From NCBI GenBank assembly GCA_001606155.1, contig LODT01000006.1, positions 868,001 to 932,000 of the forward strand: a stretch of 64,000 nt of DNA. The letters run 5' to 3'. The first letter of the stretch is position 1, and each line of letters opens with the position of its first letter. The DNA is from Tieghemostelium lacteum (taxonomy: Eukaryota; Evosea; Eumycetozoa; Dictyosteliales; Raperosteliaceae). Below, piece after piece: positions 21,929-35,120 of the stretch. Below the pieces are notes generated by a model. It had not been told where the DNA came from, did not search any database, and saw only the letters and a program-made list of their open reading frames with translations. A program made the translations under genes and the position numbers.

Positions 21929-24900
21929 TTATTTTTTATTATTATCAGGTAGGGTACTAATTTGTTTGAGAACTTCCAAAAGAGTTTTTAAGATGGCATC
22001 ATTGATGGTTTGTGAATTTGGTCTATTGAAACCAGAACCACAATCAGAAAGACCATGGAAACCCATAGACTTTAGATGTGATACATTATAGGTGTTATTA
22101 GTTGATGATGTAGGAGGGGATCTATTTGTACCAGTAGATGCACCATTTACAGATAATGAACTGGCAGAGGAATTTGAAAGACTTTGATTATTTAGAATAA
22201 TCTTATCAATAGAGAACATAAACTCCATGATAGATAATGAAGATTGCATCATTTTTCCAATTTGTGAACTGGTAATTACATTACTAAGTTTGGGTATAAA
22301 TGATTTATAAATTACAGGGAATGCTTGTGGCATGAATTGTATACCTTCTTTTAATGCTTCATAGATGAATAATTGTTCATGTTCACGATCAGTATGAACC
22401 AAAATCGTTACTAAAAAGGTGAAGAGTAAACAAGCATGATCTACATCTGGTAACATATCTTTACTGTAGAGCACTTGTAATGGAGTTTTGGCACTGTCTG
22501 TTGAAGTGATTTGGTCGAGATTTGCAATCTCACCTTCAGTTGTAAAGAGTGCTGTTAGATATCCAAGTATACTGCTACCTGATGAACGTTTAGCTGTGAT
22601 GGTAAGGAAGGTAGTCATAAGACGAACTGTGGCAGTCTTGGTAGATGGATATCTCAAACCTTTCAATAGGTGAGCTGCAATGGCAAATGAGAAGTTACTT
22701 TCAAAACTAATACCAGTTATAAGATCTAAACCTGAAAGTACTTTACCAAAAGATGCATAGGTTTGCATGTAGGTCTTTGAAACTGATTCTTTAAAGAGAT
22801 CAGCTCTATCTACAACCTTTAATATAACTTCAAGAAGTGTAATAGCAGCTGTGAATATTCTAGGTTCGTATAATTGAACACAAGTTGTTGCAACCCAGAA
22901 CAATGGAATCGTGTATTTACTAGTATGTGGTAGATATTCAAAGAGTTTGGTAAAACATGATAAAACACCAACAATCAAGTCATTGTGATCTTGTAATGAT
23001 CTTGGTGAAGATACAGCACTCTTTAGTACAGAAAGGATATTGAAGAACAGTTCATCACTTATAAAGTTAGTTGATCTTGCTGTGATACCAAGTGTCATTA
23101 GAGCACGAGCTTGGATTGGTGGATTAGGTTTAAGTGCCGCAATTGTTGTAAAACTCAGCCATCTGCTATGCCATTGTGTACCCATTGCTTGGTTATTAGG
23201 TGAACATATATTCAAAACCTGTAGAATACTACTGACAACTGGGTCCATATTGGTAATTGCCATTTTTTCAAGTTCCTTACTTGTTGGGTCTGGTGTTGTA
23301 AAATCAGTATTCAAAGATGCACCACCAATACCAAAGAGCAATTTAAATGAAGGTTGACCAAATTCAGAGAGCATAAATGGTAGACCTTGAAGTTTATTCT
23401 CGTTGCTAACCAGTGTTGTATATAGTGAATGACAAGTGTTAATCAATAGACCGTGTGTTGTAATTCTAACATTTACATTACCACTACTGAATAGTGTGCA
23501 TATAATGTGTAGTAACTCTGGTAGATATTGTTGAGAATAGATAAGATTGTCAAATGATAATAGTAACAATAGTCTCTCATAGACTATAATCTGTGGCCAA
23601 AGTTTGTTTTCACTTAGGTCATGGACAGATGGTTCCAAACCAGTCTTTTCAAGGAGAGTTAATAGTTTACTAATAATCTTTCCAGAGATTAATTGAGGTG
23701 ATTCAGCAGCCATTGAGGATATCATTTCACCAACAGTCTCACAGGTATTAGTACCAAATCCAACTTCTAAACATTTTTTTAGACAACATTTTAGAGCCAA
23801 ATTGACAAGTTCAGGTTTTTGTCTACCAAGTGTTTCCCAGACCTTAGAGAGAATAAGTGATTTCATAGATACCTCGTGAAGTGATAGGTCAATAAGACTA
23901 TTGAGTACTGTAATGGTCTTTTGGTATTTCTCTTCATTTAGACAAGATTTCTGACAGAAATCGGCAAGATTTGGAATCCATGGAGAGATATAATCTAATA
24001 CTAAATATTTAGCAACTGCAGAAGCTTTAGTAATACCATGTAGACATTCGCTTAGGAACTCCAATGTTAGAGGTTTCTCAGTTTTTGCAAGTTTCTCTGA
24101 GACTCTAATAACAAATTGTGTGGAATTCTTTGGGATGCATAGACCATTGGTCTCTAGTAACTGTAATTTCAAAGCAAAGTTTGAATTTCTACAGAGTGCT
24201 GATAACATGTTATAGGCAGCAACACGAAGTGCATTTCTTGTGGAACCTAAATTCAATAAGGCAACATTGAGTAGTGTACCTGGTATATCCTGTGGACGGA
24301 ATACACGATTACTGATTTTAGTTTGGTCAGGTTTAGATAACTTCCAACGAGCTTTCAATTGATTGATTGCTTGTATAATCTGTTGAACAGATGGTGAACG
24401 TAATGTCATTGTTTTTATACCTGATTGTTCGTATTTTACTATAAATTCCTGATCTTCATCAACAGCTGATCTGGAGACTTCCAACAATGTTGAAATGTGA
24501 TAGAGATCAGTGAGGGTAGTTTGTTTACCAAACACATTATGAACACCTATACTAACCAATTGAAGAACCTCTGAACTTATTCTCAAAGTTACATTCTTTT
24601 CATTGTACTGTCCTGACAGTTTAAATACTGGACTAAATGTGGATTTGACATCAGTTTCAACAGCCATACTAGTTGAAGGTAAACCAGACTCAGATTCACT
24701 TACAATATCATAGAATTTCAATGGATTGGCAAGGAATGTAATCTTTTTAGCAGCACGACCAATGAGTTTAGTTATTCTCTTGGAATACTTTTTAAATGCG
24801 TGGTTTGGGTTGACGATATAAATGTGTTTTAAATTTTCAGCAGCTAAATCTGGGAAATGTCTCAACCATGTAGTACACCAAGGCAATGGAATCTGTTGAT

Positions 24901-27900
24901 TAACAGTGAACAATGTACAATCTAATACCAATACAAAAGGTGATCTGATAGAATCTTGAACAGTCTTTAGAATGTGATATAGAAGATGTTCCATATCGAT
25001 ATTGGATTCAAAACGTCTGGCAATATAATAGAATACTGGATGCTTTTCTTTAGTTACACCATGCTTGTAGAATATCTTCTTTTGTTTGATTGCATCAGTG
25101 TTTAGATTAGCAAATCTTCTCATAAAGTCCTCATAGAAATTACTGGAGGTTTTGGCATTTTGTTGAGTTGATCTTCCAACTAATGTACCCTTCTTTTTAG
25201 TCTCTTGTAAATCAGGTGGTGGACCAAGTCTCTGTAGAATAGAAATCAATCGATCTGATGGTTCCTTTTGGTTCATTTGAATGAGTTGTTTTGTAATCTT
25301 TTCTAAAGAGAATGCAAAATGTTGGTGAAGAACAATAATATCTTCATCCTTTTGTTCATCAGTGATATTAGTCTTTTGGAATGGTACTTGATGATCAGTA
25401 GTCATTACAGTGAAACTATCAAATAGATCATCAATAACCTTAACATTTTCATTTACAAAAGCATTAAGGTTTGCCATATAACTTTCTCTAACACCCATTT
25501 GACCATTTGCAAGATTTTGAAGAATCTTTGTACTAAGAACCAAAGCTCTTCTAGTTTCTCTGGAAAGTGCACCAGCACCTACAATACCAAAACTCTCTGG
25601 ACTTACAATAGCTGGACATATAAATCTAAGGAACATGATACCACCGATAGCCATCTTTTCATTTCCAGGGAATGATTCTTGAACAACCTTTGCAATATAA
25701 TTACTAATCTCACGGAATGGTGCAGGAAGATTAGGAACTGAATCTTGAATAGCTTGAATAAACTGTTTAGTCAACTTTATCAATGCATTGGTATTGGCTT
25801 GAATGTCATCTACACCTGGTGTGATTTTACCTGGATCAATCTCCATACTATTGGTATTATTAAGTAGTGTCTTTATAACTGGTAACAATGTGGATTTCAA
25901 ATATGGTGTACCAATGAGTTTAGTATAGGTAGCTAGCATTTTAGTGGCAACTGAGTTTCTACGGAAAATGGTATTGGCAGTATCAGTATTGGTAACTTCA
26001 TGTTGAATTACAGATTTCAAAACGGACATGGTCTTATCATTGGCTTCTGAAAAGTTTACCAAAACTTTGGCTACCTCATCAGCTTCGGTGATTTGAGTGA
26101 TTTCACCTAATGCTAGAATACAACTGTAATCAGGTTCCAAAAGTAGTTCAATAAACTTTTCATAACGATCTGCAGATTGATCATCTTCAACTACATCAAA
26201 ACCTGTACCTTGATTGAGAATATTGGCAATAACACGAAGGAATGCTGAACGAGTTTCATGATCTTCATGATAGCCCATAGTTACTACATATTCAAGACCA
26301 GAGTGAATATTGGCATTCAACATGTTAGATAGACATTTAATAGCATTCTCGGCTAATTGAGGTGGTGACTCACCATCTTGTTTACATCTTGTGAGTAAGG
26401 TAGTAAAGAATGTAAAGTATTTACCAAATTTGTTAGATTGGGTATCAACATCAGTTGTCAATACTAAACCTCTGAGTAGTGATGCAATAGTTGTTATACA
26501 TGCTACATCAACTTCTTTGATTAATTTCTTGAGCAGTATTAACTCACTCTTTGAACCTTCTTGAGTTTGAACATCAATACGAGATGGGTTATCAGTAGAT
26601 AGAGATAATGATGATTTCATATTAAAATCACTAGTCCATTCAATGATATTCTCAACTAGTTGATTACGGAAATCCATTTCCTTACTGAATGAGATGTACT
26701 GTCTCTTCACCATCATCATTTCCAATAGAGTACAAAAGTTCTTTTTAATCTTTAAACTGGTTGTTGATTGTACTAGATAATTGATATATTTGATAATCAA
26801 GGTCATCAAACCTTCAAAAGTAGTAACCATTGATAAATCATCAGCTTCATGTGAGATATCTAGAATATGTTTGACAATGGAAATACTCTGATCGACAAAC
26901 AATGTACTTCTGTCATTGACCTCCAATTGACCAGCCTCACCAAAGAATGACTGAATCTCAGCTTGTAAATGTCTGAATAGACAACTATAACTAGCAGGTG
27001 ACAAACCAGTACCAATCAATGACATTGCAGTCTCTCTTATAAAAGCATTATCAGAGACTACCAAATCCATTAACTCATCCATAAAACTGTCGATTACCTT
27101 TACAGTTTTCTCAGTTTGAACATTTTTCTTATTCAATAGACCTGGACGAAGAAGTCTCTCTTGACTCTGTTGTAAATTGACACGAACTGTAGTCTCCTTA
27201 TTAAAAGTAATTGCAGATAGACCGCAAAGGAACCCAAGTGTATTATGCCACTCTTGTTTAACTTCTGCAGGGGATTTATCAACTTTTACAGCAGTTGCAC
27301 TACTTGATGATTGAGGTTTCTTATTTCTTTCAGCATCGTCATTTAACAACAATACAGGTGTCAAAGAATTCCAACGACTGTAGACATCTTCCCAAGCTGC
27401 AAAGTTACCAGTTGTCTGTACTTCAATTCTTCTTAATAAAGTACGAATTACTTTTTGTTGATGTTGTCTACCAGTTTGTAAAACACCTGCAGTTGATAGT
27501 TTCTTATAGACTGGATAGTTTGAAACTATACCATTAACCTCATCCATTTCACCTAAAATCTCAATTTCTTCACATAAAAGTCCAAAACAAGTTGCACATT
27601 TTGAACAGATATCAGGTTCAGATGAACATAGGTGAATGAGTAATGCAACCTCAAGTTTAGTGCTACCTTGTGATCTTGCATCACGAACTGATTGTTCAGG
27701 TCTAAGAGTTTCTTTATACTTATCCAAAAACTCATTACGTCTTAACAATATCTCTTCCAGTAGTGTTACAAGTTTTTGGATTTGTTCAGCCTTGATATCC
27801 TTCTGTTCAATAAGTGTATTGGCGAGTGACACATTTACAGCAGATGAAATCTCCCAGAATCCACTTACTTGACCTTTTGCAAACCATGATTCAATATGCA

Positions 27901-29712
27901 AAGGTTTATGGAATTTGAGTAGAGTCTCTGCAGCTACATCTGAGATTTCTGGAATTTGGAATTGACTAGCACAAAAACACAGACCAGTGATAATAGTACG
28001 AATCTCTTCGAGATCTTGTGCAGCAGTCTTTACAGAATGTAATGGAAGATTAGGATCGGCATTAAATAACTGAATGAGATAACCCATCACTTGAGTATCA
28101 TGAGTAACCTTCTCAAATTGGGTCTTAGATTTCTTATCTGTTGCATTCTTTAGAAGGTTATAGTTTCGAACGGATGATAGACAATCTTGAAAGAGTGATC
28201 TTAAAGGTCCTGCTACAAAACTATAGGCATCGACAATTGTTGGGTTCCATGGGAGAGTGTTTAGATCCTGTGCAATACGTAACAGAGATCTAACATAAAC
28301 CATACGGAAATGTTGAGGAACTTCAGGACTTAGACAATCTGGGATTAGTGTAGTTATCTTTCTAGGTTGAATACGGAAACTTGAGACTAAACAATCAGTC
28401 ATTAAATCCAGTTCATTATTAGCCTCTGGTTGTCTGGTAACATTAAACAAACGTTCTTTTAATTCAGTTTCAATAGCAGGTACAATATAACGAAGTGCGG
28501 ACATATCAGATTTAGAGACAAATGTAGAGGCCTTACAAATATCAACATAACAAATTGCAGCAACATCAGCAAGTTTTGGAATTTTTAGAGACTTTTTCAA
28601 GTTATCCAAGAACTTTTCTTTGGAGGCATAGACATCGGATTTGTCCTTGTAGATCTTCAACATGATATCAGGACACAATATCAAAAGCATAGTTTGTAAA
28701 GGCCAAAAACTATTTTTATGAGTAGTTTTCTTTGCCCAACCATCGAGGATATCAAAGAGACCATCGGGATTGCCAGGTAGACGTTCGCCACTCTGACATA
28801 ATGCTACAAATTCCATTGGATAATTATCAATCCAATTCCAAACTGCTTTTCGAAGAACTTGTGAGAATATCAATTGTTGTTTATCCTTTTTGATATTGGC
28901 TGCTGATTTGGTTACCTTGTCGAGAAGTTCCGATAGACGTTTACTGTTGAGATTTAAATGTTCTATCAACATGAACTGATTTGTTTGTTCATCAGTCTCT
29001 TTACCTGAGGCTATCGAATGAAAGATATCCAATATCTTTCCACTTACTGCCTCATAGTTTGTAGCTGACAATTGGAATAACACATTTCCACTGTTAATTT
29101 GTAATTCTACTTCATTGTTAACAACTGATCTCATTAGACAATTCATACAACGATCCAATAGAGTCTTTGCTGATGACTCCTCTAAAGGTGGTGGTAGAAT
29201 TTGTTCTTCTTTTTCTTTTAATCTTATAGCTTCCTTTTCATCTAATCCTTGTACATTTCTAAATTGAGATTTCTAGATATATAAAATATAAATTTTAATT
29301 AATAAATCTTTAGATTTATACAAAAATTTATCTCTAGATATATCAAATTTAGATATCTATTTTTTTTTTTTGGTAATTAAATTATACATACAATATGTTG
29401 CCATTGATTTGACATACAATTGGATAATAATTTAAGAACATAAGATTGTGCCCATAGATTGTGTTCGGGTGTTTCATCTTTATCTTTACGTTTCATTAAA
29501 TTCTCTAGTGATTCAGAGAGACCATTGGCAATGGTTTGTAATTTTGTTGAAGACAATTTAATTAATGTGTCTTCATTATATTTCCTAATTTGATCTTGTT
29601 GAATTTGATCTTGTGTCTGATAACCACCAACATTTTTATTTAACTTTATCTGTACATTTATTCTACCTATAAGATCACCTATCAGTTTATCTTCATAATC
29701 AATAGTTGACAT
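21929..29712 (-). CDS. nfaA: Neurofibromin (RasGAP NF1 homologue)
   Basis: Two exons, 29392-29712 and 21929-29272, joined by a 119-nt phase-0 intron, encode about 2554 residues. The RasGAP domain spans roughly 1150-1370, with the arginine finger in TIFRRNSVATKMLA and the FLRFICPAIVSP signature. A Sec14-like lipid-binding module with its PH-like partner follows (about 1510-1770; FYYIARRFESNIDMEHLLYHI, SPFVLVLDCTLF). Long HEAT-like helical regions flank it, and the extent matches NF1 end to end. In Dictyostelium NfaA limits Ras activity and macropinocytosis, and that knowledge comes from the family. The C-terminal tail is Ser/Thr/Asn-rich. Extra open frames on the plus strand here are shadows. 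Confidence 0.95.
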
Positions 29713-30274
29713 TTTTTAAAAACTGATTTATATCGATAAATTCTGTGTATTATTATTATTATTAAAGGAGATCTAAAGTTTAGGATGTTGTTGTTTTGTG
29801 ATTGTTTGGTTTTAATAAATAAATATATATAAAGTACAATTAATTAAATATATAAAAAATTAAAAAAAAAAAGTTAAATTTTATCCTGTTTCTAATTGAT
29901 GGTATTGATTAAACTAATCTTTCAAATCTAAAAAATCATTTATCAAAAAGAATAGAGGAAAAAAAGATACAAAATACAAAAAATAAAAAAAAAAAAAAAA
30001 AAAGACAAAATATCTTTTTTTGATAAATTTATATCATCACAAGATTTCCAGATCGGAGCAATTTTCAGAACTTCTAAATTTTGTGCAATACTTAAACAAA
30101 TTCTTATCCTAAGTCGTTATAAATTTAAATTTTAAAATAATGAAAATATTTCGAATACATAAATTTATTTTATTTTAAACTAGTTTTAATTATATATTCA
30201 AATAAAGAAAAAAATTGGGAGAAATGGGGAAAATGGTAGTGAAGGGATTATTTTTCGTTTTTTTTTTGGTGGTT
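29713..30274. other. Intergenic region between nfaA and cct5
   Basis: About 560 bases of AT-rich DNA with long A tracts. A slightly GC-richer patch near 30045-30095 (ATTTCCAGATCGGAGC and following) has no reading frame or recognisable ncRNA motif. Confidence 0.45.
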
Positions 30275-31894
30275 TTATTGTTGTTCTTCTTCTGGACCTT
30301 GTTTTATAATATCGTCAATTTTCAAAATCATTTTAACAACTTGAGATGCCAAAGCAAATTGTTGTGATTTACCAGGTAAAGTATCAAATACTTGTTGATC
30401 TTTCATATTATTTGTATTTTTTTGATTACAATCAACACCAAGATATGGGTTGTTTTCTTTGATTTGTTGAGACTTGATTTGAGAGAGAGTTTCAATGGGT
30501 GGTAAACCAGAGTTTTCAGCAAGAGCCAAAGGAATATTCTCCAAGGCATCGGCAAAAGCTCTGACAGCGTATTGTTCAATAGTTGGAATCTCATCGGCTT
30601 TGGAAGATATCAAAAGACCACAAGATATCTCAGCACTACCACCACCATAAATGATTCTGTTATCTCTAATGAGGTTTCTAGTGACACAGAGTGCATCGTG
30701 AATAGATCTCTTTGCTTCTTCAACAATCATTTTGTTTCCACCACGAACAAAGATGGTTACAGCTTTGGTATTTGGACAATCTTCGATGGATAAGAAACGA
30801 TCTTTGGTAGTTCCAAAACCAATTTCTCTAACCAAACCAGCTCTACCAAGTTTATCAGCAGATACATCTTCAAAACGTGCAACAATTCTTCCACCAGTAG
30901 CCATTGCAATCTTCTCAAGATCCATACCACCAACCCAACGAACTGCTGGTAAATCATTTTGTAATAGTAAATGGTTAGCTTCATCATCAAAACCCCATTG
31001 ACAAATAACCAAATTGGCACCGGTAGCTTTAACCTTCTGAACCATATCTACAAAGTACTTTTGTTCAATGTCACCAAGTTTCTTGAAATCCTCAGCATTT
31101 GAGATCTCAATGGAATTTTTGGTTTTTAATTTGGGTGGTTCGAATGGACAAGTTAAAAGACAAATTTTGGCATCTTTGATTGTAGTTGGCATCTGTGGAT
31201 GTGAGATACCTTTTTCAATTAAAATACCACTAATCAATTGTGTATCTTCTAATTTACCACCTTCACGTCCTTCTAGTTTAATATTTTCAAAATTGACATC
31301 TTTTCTATCTAAATCTGCAACTGATAATACAGCCTTAACTGCAATTTCTCCCATTTGTCTGTGGAATCTATTGACAATCTTACTTCCTAAACAGGTCATG
31401 GCAGCTTTGATTAAAGGCTCCAAATTCTCACGGCTAAAATCAATCTTGTCAGAAATTTTCTTTAGATGCTCTTGTGCAATCTTGCAGGCCAACTCAAATC
31501 CCTCTGAAATTCTACATGGATGAATACCTTTCTCAATGAGACCTTCTGCTTGTTCCAATAAAGCACCTGCCAATACCACAACACCAGTGGTACCATCTCC
31601 AATTTCATCATCTTGAGATTTTGATAATTGTACCAATAGTTTAGCAATTTGATTGTCAACTTGCATGTTATCCAAAATAGTTGCACCATCGTTGGTAACT
31701 GTAACATCACCATCTTGACTGACAATCATCTTGTCCATACCTTTTGGACCCAAACTGGATCTCATGATATTGGCAATAGTTTTAGCTGCTAAAATATGTG
31801 ATTTTTGTGCTTCAATACCCCTTAATCTTTCCTTTTGAGCTTGTTCTCTTATAATAATAAAAGGTCTACCATATTCATCAAATGCTAAACTCAT
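30275..31894 (-). CDS. cct5: Chaperonin TRiC/CCT subunit epsilon
   Basis: 539 residues in one exon, full length for CCT5. Group II chaperonin motifs are intact: [39 protein letters not shown] (ATP-binding and catalytic Asp), and [10 protein letters not shown]. The N-terminus [18 protein letters not shown] is characteristic of epsilon. CCT folds actin and tubulin in the cytosol. The frame uses C-rich preferred codons, consistent with high expression. Plus-strand frames within it are shadows. Confidence 0.96.
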   Translation of the reverse strand: MSLAFDEYGRPFIIIREQAQKERLRGIEAQKSHILAAKTIANIMRSSLGPKGMDKMIVSQDGDVTVTNDGATILDNMQVDNQIAKLLVQLSKSQDDEIGDGTTGVVVLAGALLEQAEGLIEKGIHPCRISEGFELACKIAQEHLKKISDKIDFSRENLEPLIKAAMTCLGSKIVNRFHRQMGEIAVKAVLSVADLDRKDVNFENIKLEGREGGKLEDTQLISGILIEKGISHPQMPTTIKDAKICLLTCPFEPPKLKTKNSIEISNAEDFKKLGDIEQKYFVDMVQKVKATGANLVICQWGFDDEANHLLLQNDLPAVRWVGGMDLEKIAMATGGRIVARFEDVSADKLGRAGLVREIGFGTTKDRFLSIEDCPNTKAVTIFVRGGNKMIVEEAKRSIHDALCVTRNLIRDNRIIYGGGSAEISCGLLISSKADEIPTIEQYAVRAFADALENIPLALAENSGLPPIETLSQIKSQQIKENNPYLGVDCNQKNTNNMKDQQVFDTLPGKSQQFALASQVVKMILKIDDIIKQGPEEEQQ

Positions 31895-32051
31895 TTTTTG
31901 CTATACAATTATCTTAGAGTTTTTTAAAAAAAGATGAAAAAAAAAAAAAAAATAATGAAGTTTCATTGCAAAACAAAAAGAACTGTGAAAAGATAGTGTG
32001 TTTATATGTTCATTTTCAAATAACTATATACATTTTTAATTTTATTACTAT

Positions 32052-32345
32052 TTATATTGTCCCACCTAAATTATTATTTAATAAATATAATGCATCCTAT
32101 AAAAATGAAATTTCAGTTAGTTTCACATAAAATACACAATTATATCCTGATATCATTATTAGAAAATTGGAGATCATTACTTGATATTTTCTTTCTTTTT
32201 CAACTGAATCATCACATGGTTGTTTAAAGGCAGTGTTTAATTTCGTTCTAAAAAATTCAAAATTTGTAAATTTTAATTCGGTATTTGCTTTTCTAACTAT
32301 AGATCTATAAACTCTAATTATTTGTTGATTACTTATGTTCCTCAT
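32052..32345 (-). CDS. Small LYR-motif mitochondrial protein (MIEF1-microprotein-like)
   Basis: Two exons, 32181-32345 and 32052-32096, joined by an 84-nt phase-0 intron (GTAATG...TATAG), encode 69 residues. The helical start NQQIIRVYRSIVRKANTEL holds a VYR variant of the LYR tripeptide; FEFFRTKLNTAF and DDSVEKERKYQDALYLLNNNLG complete the fold. Length and end (LGGTI) resemble the 70-residue human MIEF1 microprotein (ends LGRII), a mitoribosome assembly factor that pairs with acyl carrier protein. That specific orthology is inferred; the LYR family itself is clear. The start is the ATG at 32345; a longer in-frame extension has no ATG. Confidence 0.75.
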
Positions 32346-32632
32346 CTTTATGAATTGTCCAACTTTTTTTATTATAAAGATTGGAATTGGTTTGTTCAAC
32401 AAAAATAAAATAAAAAAAAATGTTCAGAAAAATTTTTTACACAATGATTATTATAAGTTGGCATGGTATAAAACAGGTTATTTATTTAAACATTTAAATT
32501 TATTTGAAAACCCAAGATTCATTCTTTTGAATATATTTAAATTTAAAACTATAGTTTATAAAGATTATAAATTAATATGTGTCATTGGATATGAGATCAT
32601 ATTGATATATCAAGTATAAAAATTATATTGTA

Positions 32633-33025
32633 TCAGAACTTCTTAGAATCTTTTGGTCCAACATGCACTGCTTCGGAACAGGTCTGTTTTTATCATCATA
32701 ACAATATAATATTTATACTATGAGGCAAACACTTACATAAATAAACTATTATTTTACATGAATTTAGCAAATTTGATAACCTAAAGTTTTAAAAAAAAAA
32801 TACTATATTTAATATTAATATTAACAAGTTCATTTATAATAAATAAATATTAATAGTAAATATAAAAATGATCAGCCAGTCCCCCAAGCTTTTTTGGCTA
32901 CTTGAGCAGTCTGCCCGTATCTTCAAGGTTTAACAGTTTCAAAAATCAGACTGGGGCGGGTATATATCATCATTACATTTTTATATTTACAATTGCATAT
33001 GAAAACTTACATTGTTAGTAGACAT
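32633..33025 (-). CDS. Candidate tiny spliced gene hosting a snoRNA in its intron
   Basis: A five-codon first exon (33011-33025, ATG TCT ACT AAC AAT) is followed directly by a GTAAGT donor. The nearest GC-richer block on the same strand (32633-32683, after AAAAACAG) gives the phase-0 peptide TCSEAVHVGPKDSKKF and a TGA stop. Intermediate exons are possible: a 23-nt exon after CTTTAG near 32785, or a 9-nt exon near 32750. The full protein is therefore uncertain, and I do not recognise it. The intervening DNA contains the snoRNA described separately, which makes a host-gene role attractive even if the peptide is minor. Confidence 0.35.
32856..32990 (-). ncRNA. Intronic box C/D snoRNA, predicted rRNA P-loop methylation guide
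   Basis: On the minus strand a perfect 15-bp terminal stem (32976-32990 with 32856-32870) encloses a C box ATGATGA (32967-32973) and a D box CTGA (32872-32875), each just inside the stem. Internal D' (CTGA, 32946-32949) and C' (TTGAAGA, 32920-32926) boxes are also present. The 11 bases CCGCCCCAGTC at the D' box are complementary to GACUGGGGCGG of the universally conserved P-loop (helix 80) of large-subunit rRNA. The fifth base above D' pairs with the second G of GGGG, the position equivalent to E. coli G2251, which is 2'-O-methylated; yeast snR67 is recalled to do this. The guide above D (GGGGGACTGG) has no target I can name. The block is GC-rich in an AT-rich intron. Confidence 0.85.
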
Positions 33026-33413
33026 CGTTCGTTTTTTAATAATAAATAAAAAAAAATTTTCCAAATCTTATTCGAAAAAATAAACAAAAAAAAAAAATAA
33101 ATGTTTTAAAAGTTTTTGTAAATATTTTGTAATTTTTTTTATAAAATAAGATCATATGTTGATTTGGAATATTTAATTGAATATTAATTTAAAAATGATG
33201 TAATTTTATACTAAGAAGTCTTGATATTTAAGATCTTATGGATAGTTTACGGAAAATTTCTTGATCATGATACATCATCAACAGTTAGATTTCTTTAATT
33301 TTTGTTTTTTTTTTCTTATTTTTTTTTTTTCAAGTTTTTTTTGTACAAGTAAATATCTGGAGTTGTGTTTAAAAGAGGTTTTATATTGAATATATATTAC
33401 CATTTTAAATTAG

Positions 33414-35120
33414 AAGTGGATAACAACCAATATCAAGAATATCAAACCAGTAGAGAAACAATAAATACAGATAATCTTAGAAGGTCATTTGAAAATTCAA
33501 ATGAGGTATTAAACAACAATCATAACAACAACAACAACAATTCAGATAGATTAATTTTTAAAAAAGAGGAAGTATTTCAACATCCTTTACAACCACAATT
33601 GAATAAAAGTAGTGACAATAGTATAATAATAACAAGTAATAATAATATAAGTAAAAGTAGTAAGAATATGATGATTTTAGATAATAAACCTTTAATGGAA
33701 CAAGATGATTACAATGGAAACTCAACTTTATTTGCACCACATCGTACGAAATCTATATTAGATGGTGATACATTTACACCTCTTACTGCGAATGAGTTTG
33801 TACAAGTATATGAAACTAGTCTTTCCAATAGACCCAAAAAGAAATGTATGTTTATTTCTATCAAGGTGGTGGGAATCAAAAAAAAAAAAAAATCTCCCTC
33901 CCAACCTCAATTATAAGGGATTAAAAATCAAAAAAAAATTCCTTGATTTCCGCGTTTATGATATGTATATACTAACATTTGGTAATCTTATTACTTAATC
34001 TTGATTTGGATATTCAGTTGTTTATTTATTCCCAATATGGTTAGAAGAGAAATTAAGAGGATTTGATGATCCTATTATAAGGGTTTGTCAGAAATTTACA
34101 GGGAAATATAGTTACTATTTTAGTTTAATAATTACATCAATGGTTGCCATTGAGATTGCATTCATTGCACCATTTGTATTATTTATATTGGGACAAGATC
34201 CATTGGCAACAGAGTTTACATATCTAGGATTATTATTAGCCCTATTATCACAGGTACCAAAGAGATTTCTTTGGAGATTTAGACCGTTTATGGTGAGAAG
34301 AGCTATTATTAGAAAGAAAGATAATACCTCTTCATTCCCCAGTAGAGCAGTTACATGCTCTGTGGTCTACAGTTATGCAATATGTTGGACAGCTTATTAC
34401 TATCAACAACAAGCTGCAGAAGCTGAGTTTGGTTCATCAGCAAGCGTCAGTCAGGTACAATGGTGGATGCCATTTTTATTTATAATAATGATTGCCCTAT
34501 CGAGTTTTGCCAGAATTAATCTAGGTGTTCACTATCCATCCGATTGCGTTGGTGGTGTTATTCAGGGTACTATGGTATGTCTCATTGGTACCTCTTTTAG
34601 AGCTATCGATGTTGTTGGTTGTCGTTCTTGTTGGAACGATAGTTGTTATGCAACTACTCTCTCTCAAACTCTGTCATTTTCCAATTTGGGAAGACTCAAT
34701 TACGTCATGTTTGCAATTCTACTGGCACTTTGTATCATTATACCTATTGTATCCACTATGAAACCAGTCGATTTTTGGTCAAAGTGTGATAGAGTCTATG
34801 GAATGCTTTTCCCTGCTGTTTGTTTCCAACTCCTCTTCCTATGTCCTAAATCCTATGATATCTCTGCTTCCTTACCACACCCACCTTCACCTTCTTGGTA
34901 TTCATTTATGTTCTCTTTATCTATAGCTTTAATTGCAATTGTATGTTTTATCTCATCTATGATTTCTTTTGACCATATATTAACCATTTATTTTATATAC
35001 TACTACTATATTTAGATTTTAGGAGGAAGGATTAAAGTTAAATATTCACTTATAACATTTTGGGGACTATTTTTAACACTAACTATATGTTTATTTTCAT
35101 GGAGACTGGCATTGGTTTGA
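33414..35120 (+). CDS. PAP2-superfamily multi-pass membrane protein (5' end uncertain)
   Basis: Exons 33414-33845, 34018-34940 and 35016-35120 join in phase through introns of 172 and 75 nt. The frame is open back to a stop at 33350 without an ATG, so a short upstream exon with the start is missing from the model. The N-terminal cytosolic part is Asn/Ser-rich. The membrane part has the lipid phosphatase layout: KRFLWRFRP (motif 1), SSFPSRAVTCS (motif 2) and SSFARINLGVHYPSDCVGG (motif 3 with its His and Asp). Motif 2 lacks the usual His (PSGH reads PSRA). Such proteins dephosphorylate sphingoid or isoprenoid phosphates; activity here is uncertain. About 8 membrane segments are apparent. Confidence 0.75.

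Noticed and set aside
30045-30095. GC-richer patch in the nfaA-cct5 spacer, considered as an snRNA or ncRNA
   Set aside because: No match to U-snRNA, snoRNA or Class I motifs and no clear stem.
32335-32619. 94-codon plus-strand frame opposite the LYR gene start
   Set aside because: Composition is that of random AT-rich DNA (Phe, Ile, Lys, Tyr), and it overlaps the better supported LYR exon.
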